Source: Imbricaverruca yamaguchii
Taxonomy: Eukaryota; Arthropoda; Thecostraca; Neoverrucidae
Length of the DNA stretch: 64,000 nt
NCBI GenBank assembly: GCA_034440575.1
Contig: JAOTOL010001623.1
Location: forward strand, 2,538,001-2,602,000
Direction: 5' to 3'
The notes under the pieces were generated by a model. The model worked only from the letters and a program-made list of their open reading frames with translations. It made no database searches and had not been told where the DNA came from. Shown here one piece after another: positions 27,501 to 42,500 of this stretch. The position numbers and the translations under genes were made by a program. The stretch's first letter is position 1. The number at the start of each line of letters is the position of its first letter.

Positions 27501-30500
27501 GGCTTCTAAAAGAGAACATTTCTAACTTGACCTCCATCCCAATAGCAGACATTAAATGGTTGTGTAGTTTCCTTTCGGATGGAAGGAACAGAATACGACT
27601 GGAGAACACATACTCATAACCAGAACGCTTTAAAGATGGAGTACCTCGAGAAGCAGTCTTATCACCAACCCTGTTCAATCTTTTTGTGGTTGATGCTCCC
27701 ACCCCATACGGAAATGATTGTCTCCTATCCTATGCAAACGATTTTTGCGTAATTCCTAAAGACGCGAAACTGAACTGATGAGTAAAGAAATTATAGCGTG
27801 ATATGAGTAGACTTTCAGCCTGGATCAAAAGCAAATGCTTAAAAATGTATGAAGCAGTCAATTGTCTCCATCATGGCGTCAGGCAGCCATCAACACAAGT
27901 ATCAACCGATCATCAAAATCAATGATGTTCTGTAAAATTATGAGAAAATAAAAAAAATATTGGTCTTGCAATCGACCCTTCTCTAAAATGCAATACCCAT
28001 ATCGACGGCATCAAGAAAAAAATCTGAAATAAAATACAACATACTGAAAGAACTCTCAGGTACAGAATACAGTAAAGACAATGACTCTCCCACATTTCTA
28101 CCAAACTTGTATTCGCAAAACGATCAACTACGCGTGTGTTGTACGGACTGCTCACATTTCAGACGCCAACGTAGAAAAAAAACTGCAGATAGTCCAAAAC
28201 AAAAGTATGCGTCTCATCTCTGGCTATGTGAACATGAGCGACATCGGAGACTTGTATCACGAAACCAAGCTCCATGGCTGGACTAGGCGAGGAGGGCGGA
28301 CGGGGCGAGGAGGGTGGACGGGGCGAGGAGGGTGGACGGGGCGAGGAGAGCGGACTGGGCGAGGAGGGCGGACGGGGCGAGAAAGGCGGATGGGGCGAGA
28401 AGGGCGGACGGGGCGAGGAGGGCGGACGGGGCGAGGAGAGCGGACTGGGCGAGGAGGGCGGACGGGGCGAGGAGAGCGGACTGGGCGAGGAGGGCGGACG
28501 GGGCGAGGAGAGCGGACTGGGCGAGGAGGGCGGACGGGGCAAGAAGGGCGGACGGGGCGAGAAGGGCGGACGGGGCGAGGAGGGCGGACGGGGCGAGGAG
28601 GGCGGACCAGGCGAGGAGGGTGGACGGGGCGAGGAGAGCGGACCAGGCGAGGAGGGCGACCGTGCGAGGAGGGCGGACGGGGTGAGGAAAGCGGACGAGG
28701 AAAGGGTTTCTCTGGTGGAGGAAACTGGTGACAATGGTTGGTGGGAAATGAAGGTGAGAAGTTCTGTTCCAGGCCCTGAACATGGTCCAGCACATGATAA
28801 GATTAAATGGAGCACGGAGACCACCAGGAGCATTGCTCTGGCCGGCATACGGCACCACACTAGCGTAGGAGAGGCAGCAGATTCATACGGCTGCCTAGAT
28901 AGATGCTGACGTCATCACAAAGGATGAGTCTCGCCTGGTAGTGGATCACATCAACTTCAAAATAGCAGTCAAACTGAACTGGATCAATAGTTTGAGGAGG
29001 TCGGGGGGACTGAAGTAAACTACACCTTGTTTGATGCGAGATGCGATGACACAAAAGCAATGCTGAAGGTAGTGGACATTAACAGGTCGATGGTGATAAT
29101 GATATTGGGGGTTTAGGGTGTGTCAACCTAAGTGGGTTATATTTCACCCATAACAAACTTGCTTAGCCACGCATCAGGTTGTCACATCATTTATTATAGA
29201 AGATACATGGCAATCAAATTATCAGCTAGGCAGGTGCACAAATTGCTTGAAATCCTATATCCACAAGGGAGCACAAAACTGCTCTATTGTATATACGTCG
29301 GTAACCTTTTCCCAGTAAGTCCACCAACGTCAAAGTATTCGCAGAACACCCGAAGTTGCGCTTGTGTCGTTCCGTATATGCTGGACACGCCAGCAACACA
29401 TGGTGCACGGTCAGTGCGGCATCGCACCTCACACATTTCGGCCCTTCGGCCCCGCACGATGTGCGCACAGCCTGTGTGGCTTGACTTGCTATAATTTGTT
29501 GAACCCCACTCAACCCAATCTGCCCTGCAACTATCTGGGAAGAAATGACAAGATAATTGGGTCGTGGTCACCAACAAGAAGTTGGAGCACGAGGCTTCAC
29601 GGTGCTTGTGCCGCACGCCTTGCACCCTGAACTGCGAGTTCATTACCACGGATTCTGACATGCGACGGAACCCAGCAGTGTTATCTGCTTTTCTATACGA
29701 TGCAGCGAAGTAAGTTGCGATAAACTGTCCGTACAATGGCACGCTGTCAGGTTAAAACTACGCAATGACGAATGACTGCTTAAAAAAATCAGTCAGAATT
29801 AAATGTAAAACCTCGGTGTCGACCTCGATGAATGCAAGGGTTTTGTTGATGTCCATCAACTCGTCTTGAGCTGGTCGCATTGTGCAGACGTACCGGTTAC
29901 CGAGCATTTCCACGCCTCATGGGCAAGGGTGGTTCGTGGGTTCTCTAGTACGCTGACCGTTGGGGATGTACGAAATGCTTCCGTAATTATTATCACGCAG
30001 TGTGGTTTAATCGATCTAGCATTTGCTTAGTGGTAACACACGTCGTATATAACACATGCATAGCCGAGCCTAGAACGAATGGGATTACGGTAGAGCAGAT
30101 GCAGTTTTTTTGTTCGCACAGTATGACATACGAGACACGAGACAATGTCGTCATTACCTTCAAACACTTGTCTTGGAACATTTGATATGTTCCATATATT
30201 AAAGACAGTGGTCAAATTGCACACCTAGAAAACGAGCCATTTGTACTGACGGAACATCTTGTCCGCACAGCTTCAGAAACATGTCTGGGTAGCTACGTAG
30301 ACGTCAGCAAAAATGAATTGCTGCCGATTTTGCTGTGTAAAATCTGAAGCAATTATGTCTCCACTGTTCGAGTCAAGAAGTTGTCAGTTGCAGCTGTCGT
30401 TCCACGCGAGGAGCTGACGAGCTGCAAGACCGCATCACAAAAACGTCAGCCAAGGGATCACCCGATTGATGAAGGGAATGACTTGCCAATGCCATTCATA

Positions 30501-33500
30501 ATAAGCGAGAAGAGGGATGTGCTCAAGACACTGCCCGGAGGAACACCCTCAACCTGGTGGAGCCAATCTGACGTCTACGAGCACACAAAATTGTCGGTGT
30601 GTCAAAAGCTTTTTCAAAACACGTTCACAGATTGACGGATTATATTGAGATGGATCTTATGCATAATCCCACGTCTTCAGGCGGTGTCAAAAGCATGCTC
30701 AATGTCGAAAATGTTATGGGCGCACTATGATCATCGCAGTCGATGCGCCCCTAAGCCAAAATAACCAACCAATGTCGGAAACATCGCTCATAAATGTTTC
30801 TTTTTCGCAAAAACCAATCGGATCTCAGTATCGAGCCATAAAACATGGTCGATCGTACATCAATTTTTCATAAACCCGCACTGGTTTCTGGTTAAGACAT
30901 TCTGAGTCTACAAGAACGAAATCAGTCAAAGGTTTACCATTTTTCCATTAACTTACACAATGATGATGTGAACGATATCGGACGCTGAGTTGGGTTGGAC
31001 CATCGCCACTTGGCTTTAATAGTAGTATGCTGATTGTCCTTTGCCAAGCTGGTGAGAAAACTTATACGTTCCAGTCTGTTGTGAATGACGAGTAGAGCAT
31101 GCTTTGTAGACGTTGGCAAATGCTTCAACATTTTCTTGTGCACTCTATCTGGTCCCTTACACACACTTTAAACCGCTGATCGCAGAGGCAAACTCAGCTT
31201 GGGTAAAGGACAAGTGTAAGCAAGTTGTTCAGGTGTTGTAAAACTGATCGCCTCCCTCTGACCACGGGCAGTGTTGTAAGAATGTAGGACCAGTGTGTTC
31301 ACTTCGCCTTGCAATAACATCAACAATACAAATCACTACTTCGCCTGGATCAGCTACGATGTTGCCTCCAATATTCCAGCCCAATAACCGGCAGAACTGA
31401 CGAGAATTGCCCAGAAATTATCTTAAAAGTCACACATACTTCGGATATCTATGTAGATCAACCAGTGTGTGCACCAGCGTGTGCAGAGGTCAACGGAGGT
31501 ACCAGACTGCCCTTCACATACTCAGAGGTGGAGAGGTGCGCCAAACTTTTCACGGAGGAAACCATCTATATGGACAGTTACGAAAAAAGGATGGGATGAC
31601 CAGGTTCAGATTGGTGAGCAAACTGCTGATGTCTAGCAATAGGACAGGCATGTCCTTACCTCTGAAGCTCAAGAGATCAGAGGCAGTGTATGAAGGTCAG
31701 GGGTGGACCCATACATTTTCATGTGAGGGGTCACTCTTCTGCAGAAGGCCATTTACGTGGAGCCAAATGGACAAACTTGGTCAAAAACCCTACATTGAAT
31801 ATGAAAATTGATGTCGACACAACAATTTCAATCCAAAACCAAGGTCTAACCATGGTCGATCTCCCTCCGACACTTCGACGTAGCATAAAGCTTTCAAAAT
31901 TCCGATAAGTTCTGATGGGTACACATATGCTTATGCTGGGAGGGAAAAAGATCCGATAACACCGGCACAAACAAAAGCGCTTTCCACACCGTCCTCGGTT
32001 AGAGATCCATCGGTATGGGTTGTCGCCCAGCCCTGAAATGATTCAATATGTGCGCGAGCCAGTGCACGAAACTCTTCCGGGGAGACGTCAGTTCTTCTCA
32101 TCTTCGCAAGGGATGTATCCACCTCTGGTGGCATTCCCAAAATGACGTCGACATCCTAAAACGGACAGTTCAAAATATAGCGAACCGTGATGAGTGCACA
32201 TATACAGCACTGAAGTCTGTCACCACAGCAAACCAGGTAACTGTGAGTGGTGCACATCTAGAGCACTGCGGCCTGTCACCACAGCACAGCATACCAGATA
32301 ACTGTGGGTAGTGCACAATCTAGAGCACTGCGGCCTGTCACCACAGCACAGCATACCAGATAACTGTGGGTAGTGCACATCTAGAGCACTGTGGCCTGTC
32401 ACCACAGCATACAAGCTAAACGTGGGTGGCAGAAGCGTGACCAATGCGGAGAGACAGTGCCACCTCAACTTACCACAGGACGAGCTCGATGGTCCCAGAC
32501 AGTGTTTGACGGTCCCCGGTTTATTCACAGGCAGCACAACCCACACTACCTGGTAGTTGTCTAAGAAGAAAATGGACACTTTTCGGTAATGATCGGTGGC
32601 AGGGAGTAGCAATGACCCAGGGAGTAGCAATGACCGAGCGTGCGGTCGGTGCACTGCTAGCCTCGCCACGACTTCGGCCAACTCGTTCCCAGAACTTGCC
32701 GCATGGCTAGAGCCAACAGCATTCGTCCTAAGCGGTGCACAGCGGCAAGGCGGCTTATAATAATATCACATAAAAGGAGTGTAGGCGAATAAAATGTGTG
32801 GAGGTTCAAAAGGCTGCTTGAATAATTCGTGAGAACATGCCGATCGCCCTCCGATAATTCGATATCACATTTCAAACGTTTTCACAAGTGCAGCACATTC
32901 TGACGCGCACACAGATGCATACCTCGGCAGCGAAAACCAACGGTCGCCAGTCACAAACAAAAGCGCGCGAACTCCGTTCTCTGTTCAAGGCCAGTAAGCA
33001 TATATTGCCATCCAATCCTGAAATGGTTTAATATGTTCCAGAACCAGTGCGCGACACTTCTGGAACGAAATCCAACGTTCTGGTTTCGCGAGATACTCCG
33101 GTGTGATTAGCTAGGCATGTCCTCGATTCTCCCGATTGCTTGAAGACTAATTCGGCCTTCTTCGAAGAGCTTAGGAATGCGGACACCAACCACATTTCGT
33201 TCCATTGAAAAAGATTCAGCAGTCTCAACGACAAAAAAAAAAACACGAGTAAGCGAGGTGGTCAGGAAACTGACGAAGCTTACACAAATAATGCATTCTC
33301 GAATCGATATCTATAGAGACGGCCCCAACATCTCGCCTTTCCTCCAAGGTAGCGCGAATCACCGTGTCTAATGCTAAACCATGGTCAGTTACGGAACAGT
33401 ATTTCCTAAAACAGCAATGGGCGTACGTTAAAACAAATATTTCGTTCATTCCGAAGCCTGGGGAGACGCAGGCTTTGGCACGGCCAACCTGTCCCAAGAG

Positions 33501-36500
33501 TTTATGGAGTGACGATGCAAGGTACATTGGCCGATATTGTACGGAGTCAAAATCAATCTCATCAGTTGTCAATAGTGATAGCGGAAGGTTCCCGTTAACA
33601 TGCAGGGAACCCGCCACACGATAAGTCGAGACATCACAATGCACGGCTAGCACAGATGAACCATGTGATAGAACTCCTTAAACCAAAGGCTGTTTGCAAG
33701 CTATGCAAAAATGACGTGAAGGCGTTTGTCTTTGTCTAGCCTCGATATAATAGCCCTCTTGTCATACATCGAAGTTCCAGCACACATATCGCGGAATGTG
33801 CCAATACAAACTAACTGAACCACCTCACGTGCAACAATAATCGAGAGCACATATAATCGCATTCAAGTACGATTGCATCATACCGAGGGAACATACCGTT
33901 CATCATAGTATGCTCCAGGGCAAGTTTGTTTCCTGGTATACTCACATCACCCCTTTAAAGCGAATTTGTATCCTCCTCCAGAAGACAGCACAACCTGGTA
34001 TAACGAGGACCAGTGCATGCAACACACACTCCAGAGAAATATACGCTTACGTCCTGAGAACGCATCTCGGCACGTCAGATGGTTTCACCCTCTGCGATTA
34101 CACGAAGATCGCGCATCTACGTATTTCCATAATTAGCATATTCAACGTTTATGCTTGTGCACCTGTGAGGAAACTGCAGGACAGCGATGCACGAAAGGCA
34201 CAGGCAGCTATTTGAAGTATTATAAATGTACAGTCTACATGTGCTTGCTGGCCAGCATAATAGCAAATATAATACAAATGGCTAAATCTTGGCTAGATCA
34301 AACGACGGTATAAAACCAGGGAGCGCTGGTCTGTCATCTTCCTAAGATGTCCGGGTGACAATTCTTTTAACTAAAATTGTGACGTGAACTGTAACCTGGC
34401 ATGACTTGAAAAGTGTCCTATAAGTAAGACACTGATCAACAGCACACCCAAAAAAAATCCAACCGATGTCTGTGATGTGGCAGGTTCCATACGCAACAAC
34501 ACATAGGCAGCTAAGTCGACAGCAAGCAAACACGTAGCCACACGACTTTACCCGCCCAGAATCATGTGATATTGAATCGTTTTCCAGAAGATTGGCTCCT
34601 AGTTGAAACTGACGTGTATAGGAAGTTAATATCAAATACCACAGTGATTCACAAGAAGTGATTTTCAAATACCTTGTGAAATCCGGTCAACCGTTCAATC
34701 AAATTCGGATGAAGCACAGTATTTAAGATTCTTGTTACGTTATCCATGGTACGTTGAAGCCGCTTTTTTACTCCGAACATTTCTGCTGATAAACATTTGA
34801 GAGTAAAACTACTTAGTAATATCCAAGTTCTATTCATGCAATAAAACCTATTATCCATGGTCTTTTAAACTTGTTTATCATCAACTAAGTTATGTCCTGC
34901 CCTTTTAAATTTGTTTGTCATCAATTAAGTCATGTGCAAAATCCATGCTTTCTGTTAAGTGATGAACATCATGAAATAAGCAATGCAAGACTATCTTGGT
35001 TCAGTCATATTTCTGGGGAGGGGTGAGGTGTTTGGGCTTCAGGGCACATCGCACATGTTGATCATATAGCTCAGTCACACTTCAAACATTGTTTAATTTT
35101 GGAGATATTTTGTTGATAGCTATCTGAAAGAACAACCACAAAATGTTGGCTAGGTCGCGAAAAAACTTCTACATTTGATAATTTTTGGAGACGAGACAAA
35201 CAATTTGCGCTGCAACTCCATTGGTCTGCTATTTTAATTCAGAGCACATCCACCAGACTTGGGCACCTGGCCCCCACCTCTCTACTTCCCTGTCTGACAA
35301 CGCATGCATCGCGGGACTGCGTACGCGCGTCACCACCTGTCCGATAGGTGGACACGAGTGGCCACGGCCGGCTCCCGTCCAAACACCGGCGCCGACTAGT
35401 GGCGATGTCACTCGCCCCGCCGTCCGTCGACACCGCCAGCTGGCACACAGCCCCGCTGTCACGCCCCGCCCCGCCGTCCGTCGACACCGCCAGCTGGCAC
35501 ACAGCCCCGCTGTCACGCCCCGCCGTCCGTCTACACCGCCAGCTGGCACACAACCCCGCTGTCACGCCCCGCCCAGCCGTCCGTCGACACCGCCAGCTGG
35601 CACACAGCCCCGCTGTCACGCCCCGCCCCGCCGTCCGTCGACACCGCCAGCTGGCACACAGCCCCGCTGTCACGCCCCGCCCCGCCGTCCGTCGACACCG
35701 CCAGCTGGCACACAGCCCCGCTGTCACGCCTCGCCCCGCCGTCCGTCGACACCGCCAGCTGGCACACAGCCCCGCTGTCACGCCCCGCCCCGCCGTCCGT
35801 CGACACCGCCAGCTAGCACACAGCCCCGCTGTCACGCCCCACCCCGCCGTCCGTCGACGAGACAGCCCCGCTGTCACGCCCCGCCCCGCCGTCCGTCGAC
35901 ACCGCCAGCTGGCACACAGCCCCGCTGTCACGCCCCACCCCGCCGTCCGTCGACACCGCCAGCTGGCACACAGCCCCGCTCCACTCCACTCCCGCAGCTC
36001 GCTGCCCACCGGTGAAGCCGCCACTGGAGCCTGCAGTGGTCACGAGGTCACACCACACAACACTACCGGTTTTCACCGCAAGACTGCGGGTTTGTTCAGG
36101 TCCGCGTTCTCTGCGACTCTGCGACGCGACCATAGCCTGCGGCTCACCATTTTGTTTGTATTGTTATCTGGTCTCACAGGTGGTACCCATCAAATCACCT
36201 TTCATGAAAACAGTATCAGCAGATAGTGATATTTTGTGCAGATACAGTGATATTTACAGCAGATATTATGTGGTTACAACCACACAACTTATTAGCAAAT
36301 CTCCATTCATGTCTGTTGTTGTGTGCACCGCACTTGCACCGCATCATACACCGCACTTGCAAATCAAATCCATGCATGCAATTCCACCTTCCCAATTAGC
36401 GAAAAGTGATCAGCTTCCTCAGTCATAATTATAATGATATCTGTCACACCAATGCATCATGCTTACCAAATAAATTCAATGAGGTATTCACAAAATATGT

Positions 36501-39500
36501 GCTAACTGGCAGATGATAATGATGCCATTTGACTTTCTCCATGTATCCAGAGATTATGCAACAGAACTTGGTAAAACTAAAGGCTACTGCTAGATATTTG
36601 TCACAAATATCTAAAGTTAGTTAGTTATTAGGGTTTTCTGGCGCATCAACCACCCTGGTTATACAGCGCCCATACACATATCTAAAGCAACTTGTCATGA
36701 AGGCAGAGGGTGGGGGCTGTGATGTATGGGAGACGAAATGTGAAAAATGCTGCATGCCAAAGGTGCTCAACATTTCAATTATTCCCTCTCCTGCGATCTT
36801 CCAGACATTTTGCTCAGCAAAAATAACCCTCTCATTGCATTGACACCCAATTCACTTGTAACAGCAGCACGCACGGAAAGTCAGCATGCCAGACTGTATC
36901 AAAATTCATAGAACGTCAGGTTGTGCTGCTGTAGAACCAACTTCCCTCTTTTGACATCAAATTGTAGTCTACAACATTCCTCTAATTTGCACGATAAACA
37001 AAGATTTAGCTCAACTTATGGCTATATTGCGGCCAATAGTTGCGTGATAATAAATGTGTAAATATTCGACCTTTAAGCTATTCTGCAAAGTGTCGCAAGG
37101 AAGCTAACTCGTTCACCACCAACTTGGAATAGCCCATACCGAAACACAACTGTTGATGAAAAACACAAATGCATCGGGTCGAACAGGTCTTGATGCGAGG
37201 AATTGAGACGATTATTAAGGCATTTTCACGGTACTTCTGATCGCGTCCAACCTAATATTTTGCAGTAAAAAACTATGTTGATAAGTTGAATAGCACAATC
37301 GAAGATAATTGTTCTTTGGACGACCTCAACATACAGCACAATACAGGTATACAAAATGATGTAATAAACAATAATCCACCCAATAATTTGATACTAATAG
37401 ATCGGAAAAACGGACACTCACTTGAAACGAACATGACGCAGGACGTTTGCAAAATAGTTTACACAATCCGCGGTGCTGTTCATTCATTCTTCATTTGACG
37501 ATGGATTTTTTGGTTACAGTTGACTACATAGTAGGTTTGGCTATAGTGTGCACTATAGTTGATCATCCGCATGACCAATGACAGAGAGCACACCACACAC
37601 CGGATATCGTGCCAAATGCACTAGCGGCAAATCACGCCAAGGCAGTTCCCTAGAAGTTAGGATGTGTGTACCATGATGTGCAGAGGTCAAATTATAACCT
37701 AAGTGCATTAGAAGTCGATACGCTTCATCCAAAATTCGCTGTAAAAATGCAAAAATTGCAAAAAAATTCTTGCAAAAATTGAGATGTTTGGCGATACGCA
37801 ATGCGCATATCGCATACGAAATGCACCATGAAAATAGCACAGGTGGCAGTGCGGCATGGTCTGTTCTGTCTCAGTTTCCTGCTGACTGTATGCGACATAC
37901 AACCTTCAGCATCGCATATGGCATCCAGCCAGCACTGAGGTCGCCAACTGTCTGAGCCAAGTCACAACTGGCCGAGCCAAGCCATAACTGGCCGAGACAG
38001 GTCGCAACTGTCTTAGCCAAATCACAATTGTCTGAGCCAAGTCACAACTGGCCGAGCCAAGTGACAACTGTCTGAGCCAAGTGACAACTGTCCGAGCCAA
38101 GTCACAACTGGCCGAGCCAAGTGACAACTGTCTGAGCCAAGTGACAACTGTCCGAGCCAAGTCGCAACTGCCTGAGCCAAGTAACAACTAGCTGAACCAA
38201 GTCACAACTGTCTGAGGTAAGTCACAACTGACGGAGCATAGTGAGGCGGATCAGCTGGCGTAAATAGCCGCGTGACAGGCAACCGGCCGAGCCCACACAG
38301 CTGCCGGTTTGGGCACGAAACGTGTGTCAACAAACTCGTTTATTTACACAGAAATTACAAGGGCTTGGGGGCAAATATTGTGGTAAAATTGGTCGAAGTT
38401 AGAATAAAAGGCGCACGTCAAATGCTGAATAAAACAATTATTTGATATGCATAACCAAAAAGGTATTTCAGCAGTGCGACTGTCAGGTAGGGTTTACTTG
38501 GGAGATTCGTATCAATATACGTCGTGTATCTCGGGAGTGTGACATCCAGGTCGGGTTTATGCCTGTGGTTCATATCAAGACATTGTATATTCCAGAAATG
38601 TGACAGTCAGGTCGGATTTACTCCAGTGGTTCAGACTAGCTCGCCCAGTCCTATCAGCTCATACCTGCATACCACTCGCGCTTCGAGTATTCATGAGAGT
38701 AGACACGCTTGAAGCATCACTCTCTACACTATTCATCAATTTGTGTCCATATTTCCGCCAATAGCTAATAACACTTTATTTATACAACTATCATTTGCGA
38801 TGCTTGTTTCACTATAGCACCACCCATAGGGTCATGCGGCTAATTTTATACATGTATGAGGGAATACATGCATATATGTGCCACGGCGGGCTGCGGCGGC
38901 GTTCAAGCGTGGCCTGCCACTGATGGCGTTTCGGAGGTAGGCGAAGCCTATTTTGACCGCAGAGCCACAGTGATCGCAAGTTCCGTGAACAGGGTACAGT
39001 TATAGAGCTGTTTTGAAGTTAGGATGCAGATGTGAACCTACATTTTCACTATTATTATGAGTCACCCATGCATATTTGTTTCCATTTTTTTCAACTCAGC
39101 TATTTTCCGCTGGATGAAAGCATCAATTTGTATGAACATAATGTACAAAATACTCCCCAACACTACTCGGGTGAGGCACTGTCTGAATGCCTAAATAGCC
39201 CATAAAGCAAATAAAATATGCACGCTCTTCATATTAAAATAATGTTTTTAAAAAAAATTTATCTCCATGAATAGACAAAAGCATGCTGCAAAAAATGTCA
39301 TTCTAACAAATGCATTTCATTATTTCAATGATGCACGATTGAGTTCTTCGACAATGTGGACATCATCTAAATCATGATGGGACATGAAGTAAATGGAGGA
39401 ACAAAAACAAAGGTAAAAAATACATGGAAAGATGTAAATCCACCAATGTAACCTCACAGAAAAACACTAAAGAATATGCTTCAAATGTGGTTTTGCAGCA

Positions 39501-42500
39501 CCATGACAAAATCTACAGAATGTAATTTTGTCACTGGTCATAGGTACTACAAAACAGTCGAGGAGACTTGAACAAATGTATCTGTTCAGGATAGCCAAGT
39601 TCAGGCAGCCATAATCCTGCAACGCTGGCACATATCAGCACACATCCAAGACAATGGTAAAATATTGTTGTTTTTTTTTCAGTTGTGAGATGTGGAAACA
39701 AGTGAAACAGGGTGTCAAAGTTCTCCATGAAAATAATGTCATTTACAATGATTTTAAGTGCCTCAAACTAAGTTATCAGCCAATAGTGCACAGTACCAGT
39801 TACATTCGTTTTGAGAGATACCTAACTTGGAGATACCTATATATGATAATGATACAAACACATACGACATAAACTGATATTGCATAGCATGGGTAACAGG
39901 TACCACACATTATACATAATGGGTCATAACTTAAACCGGAAGTGCACTACGGGATATTTGTGTATCACAATACTGGATCAGTTATGGTAATCGCAAGCAT
40001 GACACCTATAAACAGGATACTGCTGGAATCCAGACATCCAGACGATCCAGAAAATCCAGACAAGACGTCACGAACATGCACCAGGAAGCACGATGTCTGC
40101 ATTTCTTCGAGGACACCGATTCAGTGTTCAGAAAGTGGTACATTTCATTCCATTTTACTAATATTTTATTACTGATCTAAAGTGAACCTGGTATGCGTTC
40201 ATAATCGCACAATGCTGACCAATCCAAATGCCTTTTATATAAACTGAAAGGGCTAAGTAGTACCAACTATATTTGAACTAACTATGAGTGGATGCACTTG
40301 CACATACCAAATGCACTTGTTACCACTTAAAGGGAACACAATTAATATGGTAATTTTTAGGTTCTTCTCGTTCTTTTGCCATTTGCTGGCATCACAGCTG
40401 GTGTTAATGATACAGATGGCTGTATCTTGTACATAAGCAGGGATATACAAGTGATGCAAGTGAAATATTATATATATGCATGTATGTATGCCTTCAAAGT
40501 GATATATTTCCAATGATGCTAGTGATGACTGGCCAATAACCTTGGGTTCCTTTACGACGCATTAAATCACTTGGTCATATAGCATCGCCAACCTCTCACG
40601 CCGATTGGTTGCGAATTGACTCAGTAAATGCCGCCGGCTGTCAGATCAGAATCCACAATCTTGCAATCAAGAGTCTGACTCTCTACCAACTGTGCTACTG
40701 CAGCCCCCTGGTGATGACTGGTGATGGGAAAAGCTTGTATAAACCAAAACCATATTTTATCATGATACAAACTACACCAGTGTCATTCCATATACCAGTC
40801 CAGCCACCTAATTTTCATCAATGCCCATATTTTCTATTCTCCCCTTACTCTTCCCAATTCCCAAGAGATCCCAAGAGAATCTCCCATTCTCACCATCCTG
40901 TCTTCTTATCCATGCCACCGGTTTGCTCCTCCATGACAGCATGACATCCATACCTCACAGAATGTCCCAACTGAATTGACCACTGGGTAGCTTGTCAGTC
41001 TTCCTAGTCCTAGTCAACATCCAAGGGTCAATGTCCGATATCCAGATGCAAGGGACACTGGTCCCAGTGCCCCCACACCCTATGTTGCTGCCTATGGTGA
41101 CATTGAGGCATACCCAGTGATGGCTGCGCCATGGATGAGGAGGGGAGGTTAGGTGAAGATGATTGCTTCTCGTTCCATTCTTTCCACGAAACGCTCATAG
41201 ACGTGATGCTAAATTTCGCATTTGGAGGCAACACGTGCTCCTCTGTACCTCAATATGGCGCCGCCCATATGCCCAGCTTTGCATATACTTCAACTGAACT
41301 TGACTGACAACTGCCAAGTTTTGGAGTGACACATTCATGGGGCCCATAGCAAAGTCAGGTGGGTGGGCGAGGAATGGCCCCAGTCGCCGCCGTCCACTAT
41401 CATGCCGGGGATTAATAATGCTACAGATTTGCTTGCACACATTGGAAGGAAATGAACAACAAATTTCAAAATTTCATGGTGGCTATGTAATCTTATCACT
41501 ACAGAGTAATTGGTCGGAACAAAACTGCATAGGCATATGAATGGAGATGGTATAGTCAATGATAGAAGAACCAATACTTATGCTACCAAGAAAAGTTAAC
41601 ATGGGGCATGCTGTCTATTCCTAATCTGATGTTTGTAGTCACCAGGTATTAGCTAGCCATAGTTACCATGTGACATGAAACATTGTATGCCCTGTTATTT
41701 GGTACACTTGTTCACTTGTAACCTTAGCATATAAGCAATATGCTAGGAAGTCATGACAATAACTGACAACGTCTCACAACTACACGGGAACCACAAATAT
41801 AACCTACTAAATATTATGTGGCCCTCTGGAGTAAGTATTGTCAAAACACTCAATGCAATGTGCAGGTGCAGGCAACCACCATTGGTGAAGTCATTATTCT
41901 GCACATCACCAATATGAGGAAGCTTTCAATTTTCGAAACTGGATCAATTTCTACCTCGAAGACAGAGCACATTTTCGCACCAGCAGGTTTGTTTATAGTG
42001 TGCCACTTCCGAACAATTTTCAATTGTGGTCCGAACTATTATAATTAAAGTTCTGGTATCTGGATGATAATCAATGGACAGCTCTATACCACATTGATAG
42101 GCTCGTTTCTCACTGGAAATATGCTGTGCAAATATCAGATACAAATACACCCTGACCACTTACCAGTTTAGCCACAGCACATCATATGCTTCGATTGGAT
42201 TGGATTGGCTTGGCTTGCAGCTTTGCGACGCACTCAGCAGCTGAGGCGTCGCCTGCCTCTCACCCTGGCAGGACGGGCGGCATCACGGGGAGTCGAACCC
42301 AGTACCTCTGGCTTGCCAGACGCTCATCTGAGCCATTAAGCTACCGACGCTCCATCGTATATATGGATATTTCAGAAACTACATCATTCAAATAATGCAT
42401 CACATCACTTTGATGATAGCTCAATTCCAGAAGAGCTGACACATCAGACTGATCAGTGGTTTCTGGGGCTCTGGAGGCCATCTCTGGAAAAAACTCAGTT

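Larger units (their letters stand above)
29226..33660 (-). pseudogene. cluster of decayed non-LTR retrotransposon pieces
   Basis: The minus strand carries reverse transcriptase and RNase H pieces of the Jockey/I type in at least two partial copies. At 33225-33653 there is a reverse transcriptase piece with IRATLEERRDVGAVSIDIDS. At 31931-32140 an RNase H start with THTDGSLTEDGVESAFVC. At 30934-31164 a second reverse transcriptase start with GPDRVHKKMLKHLP and RPISFTSSLCKLMEKW. At 29226-29513 an RNase H tail with CVRCDAALTVHHVLLACPAY. All are broken. Confidence 0.75.

Noticed and set aside
37936..38240. CRISPR-like regular repeat
   Set aside because: 20-bp head-to-tail units with no spacers in a eukaryotic intron: a minisatellite.
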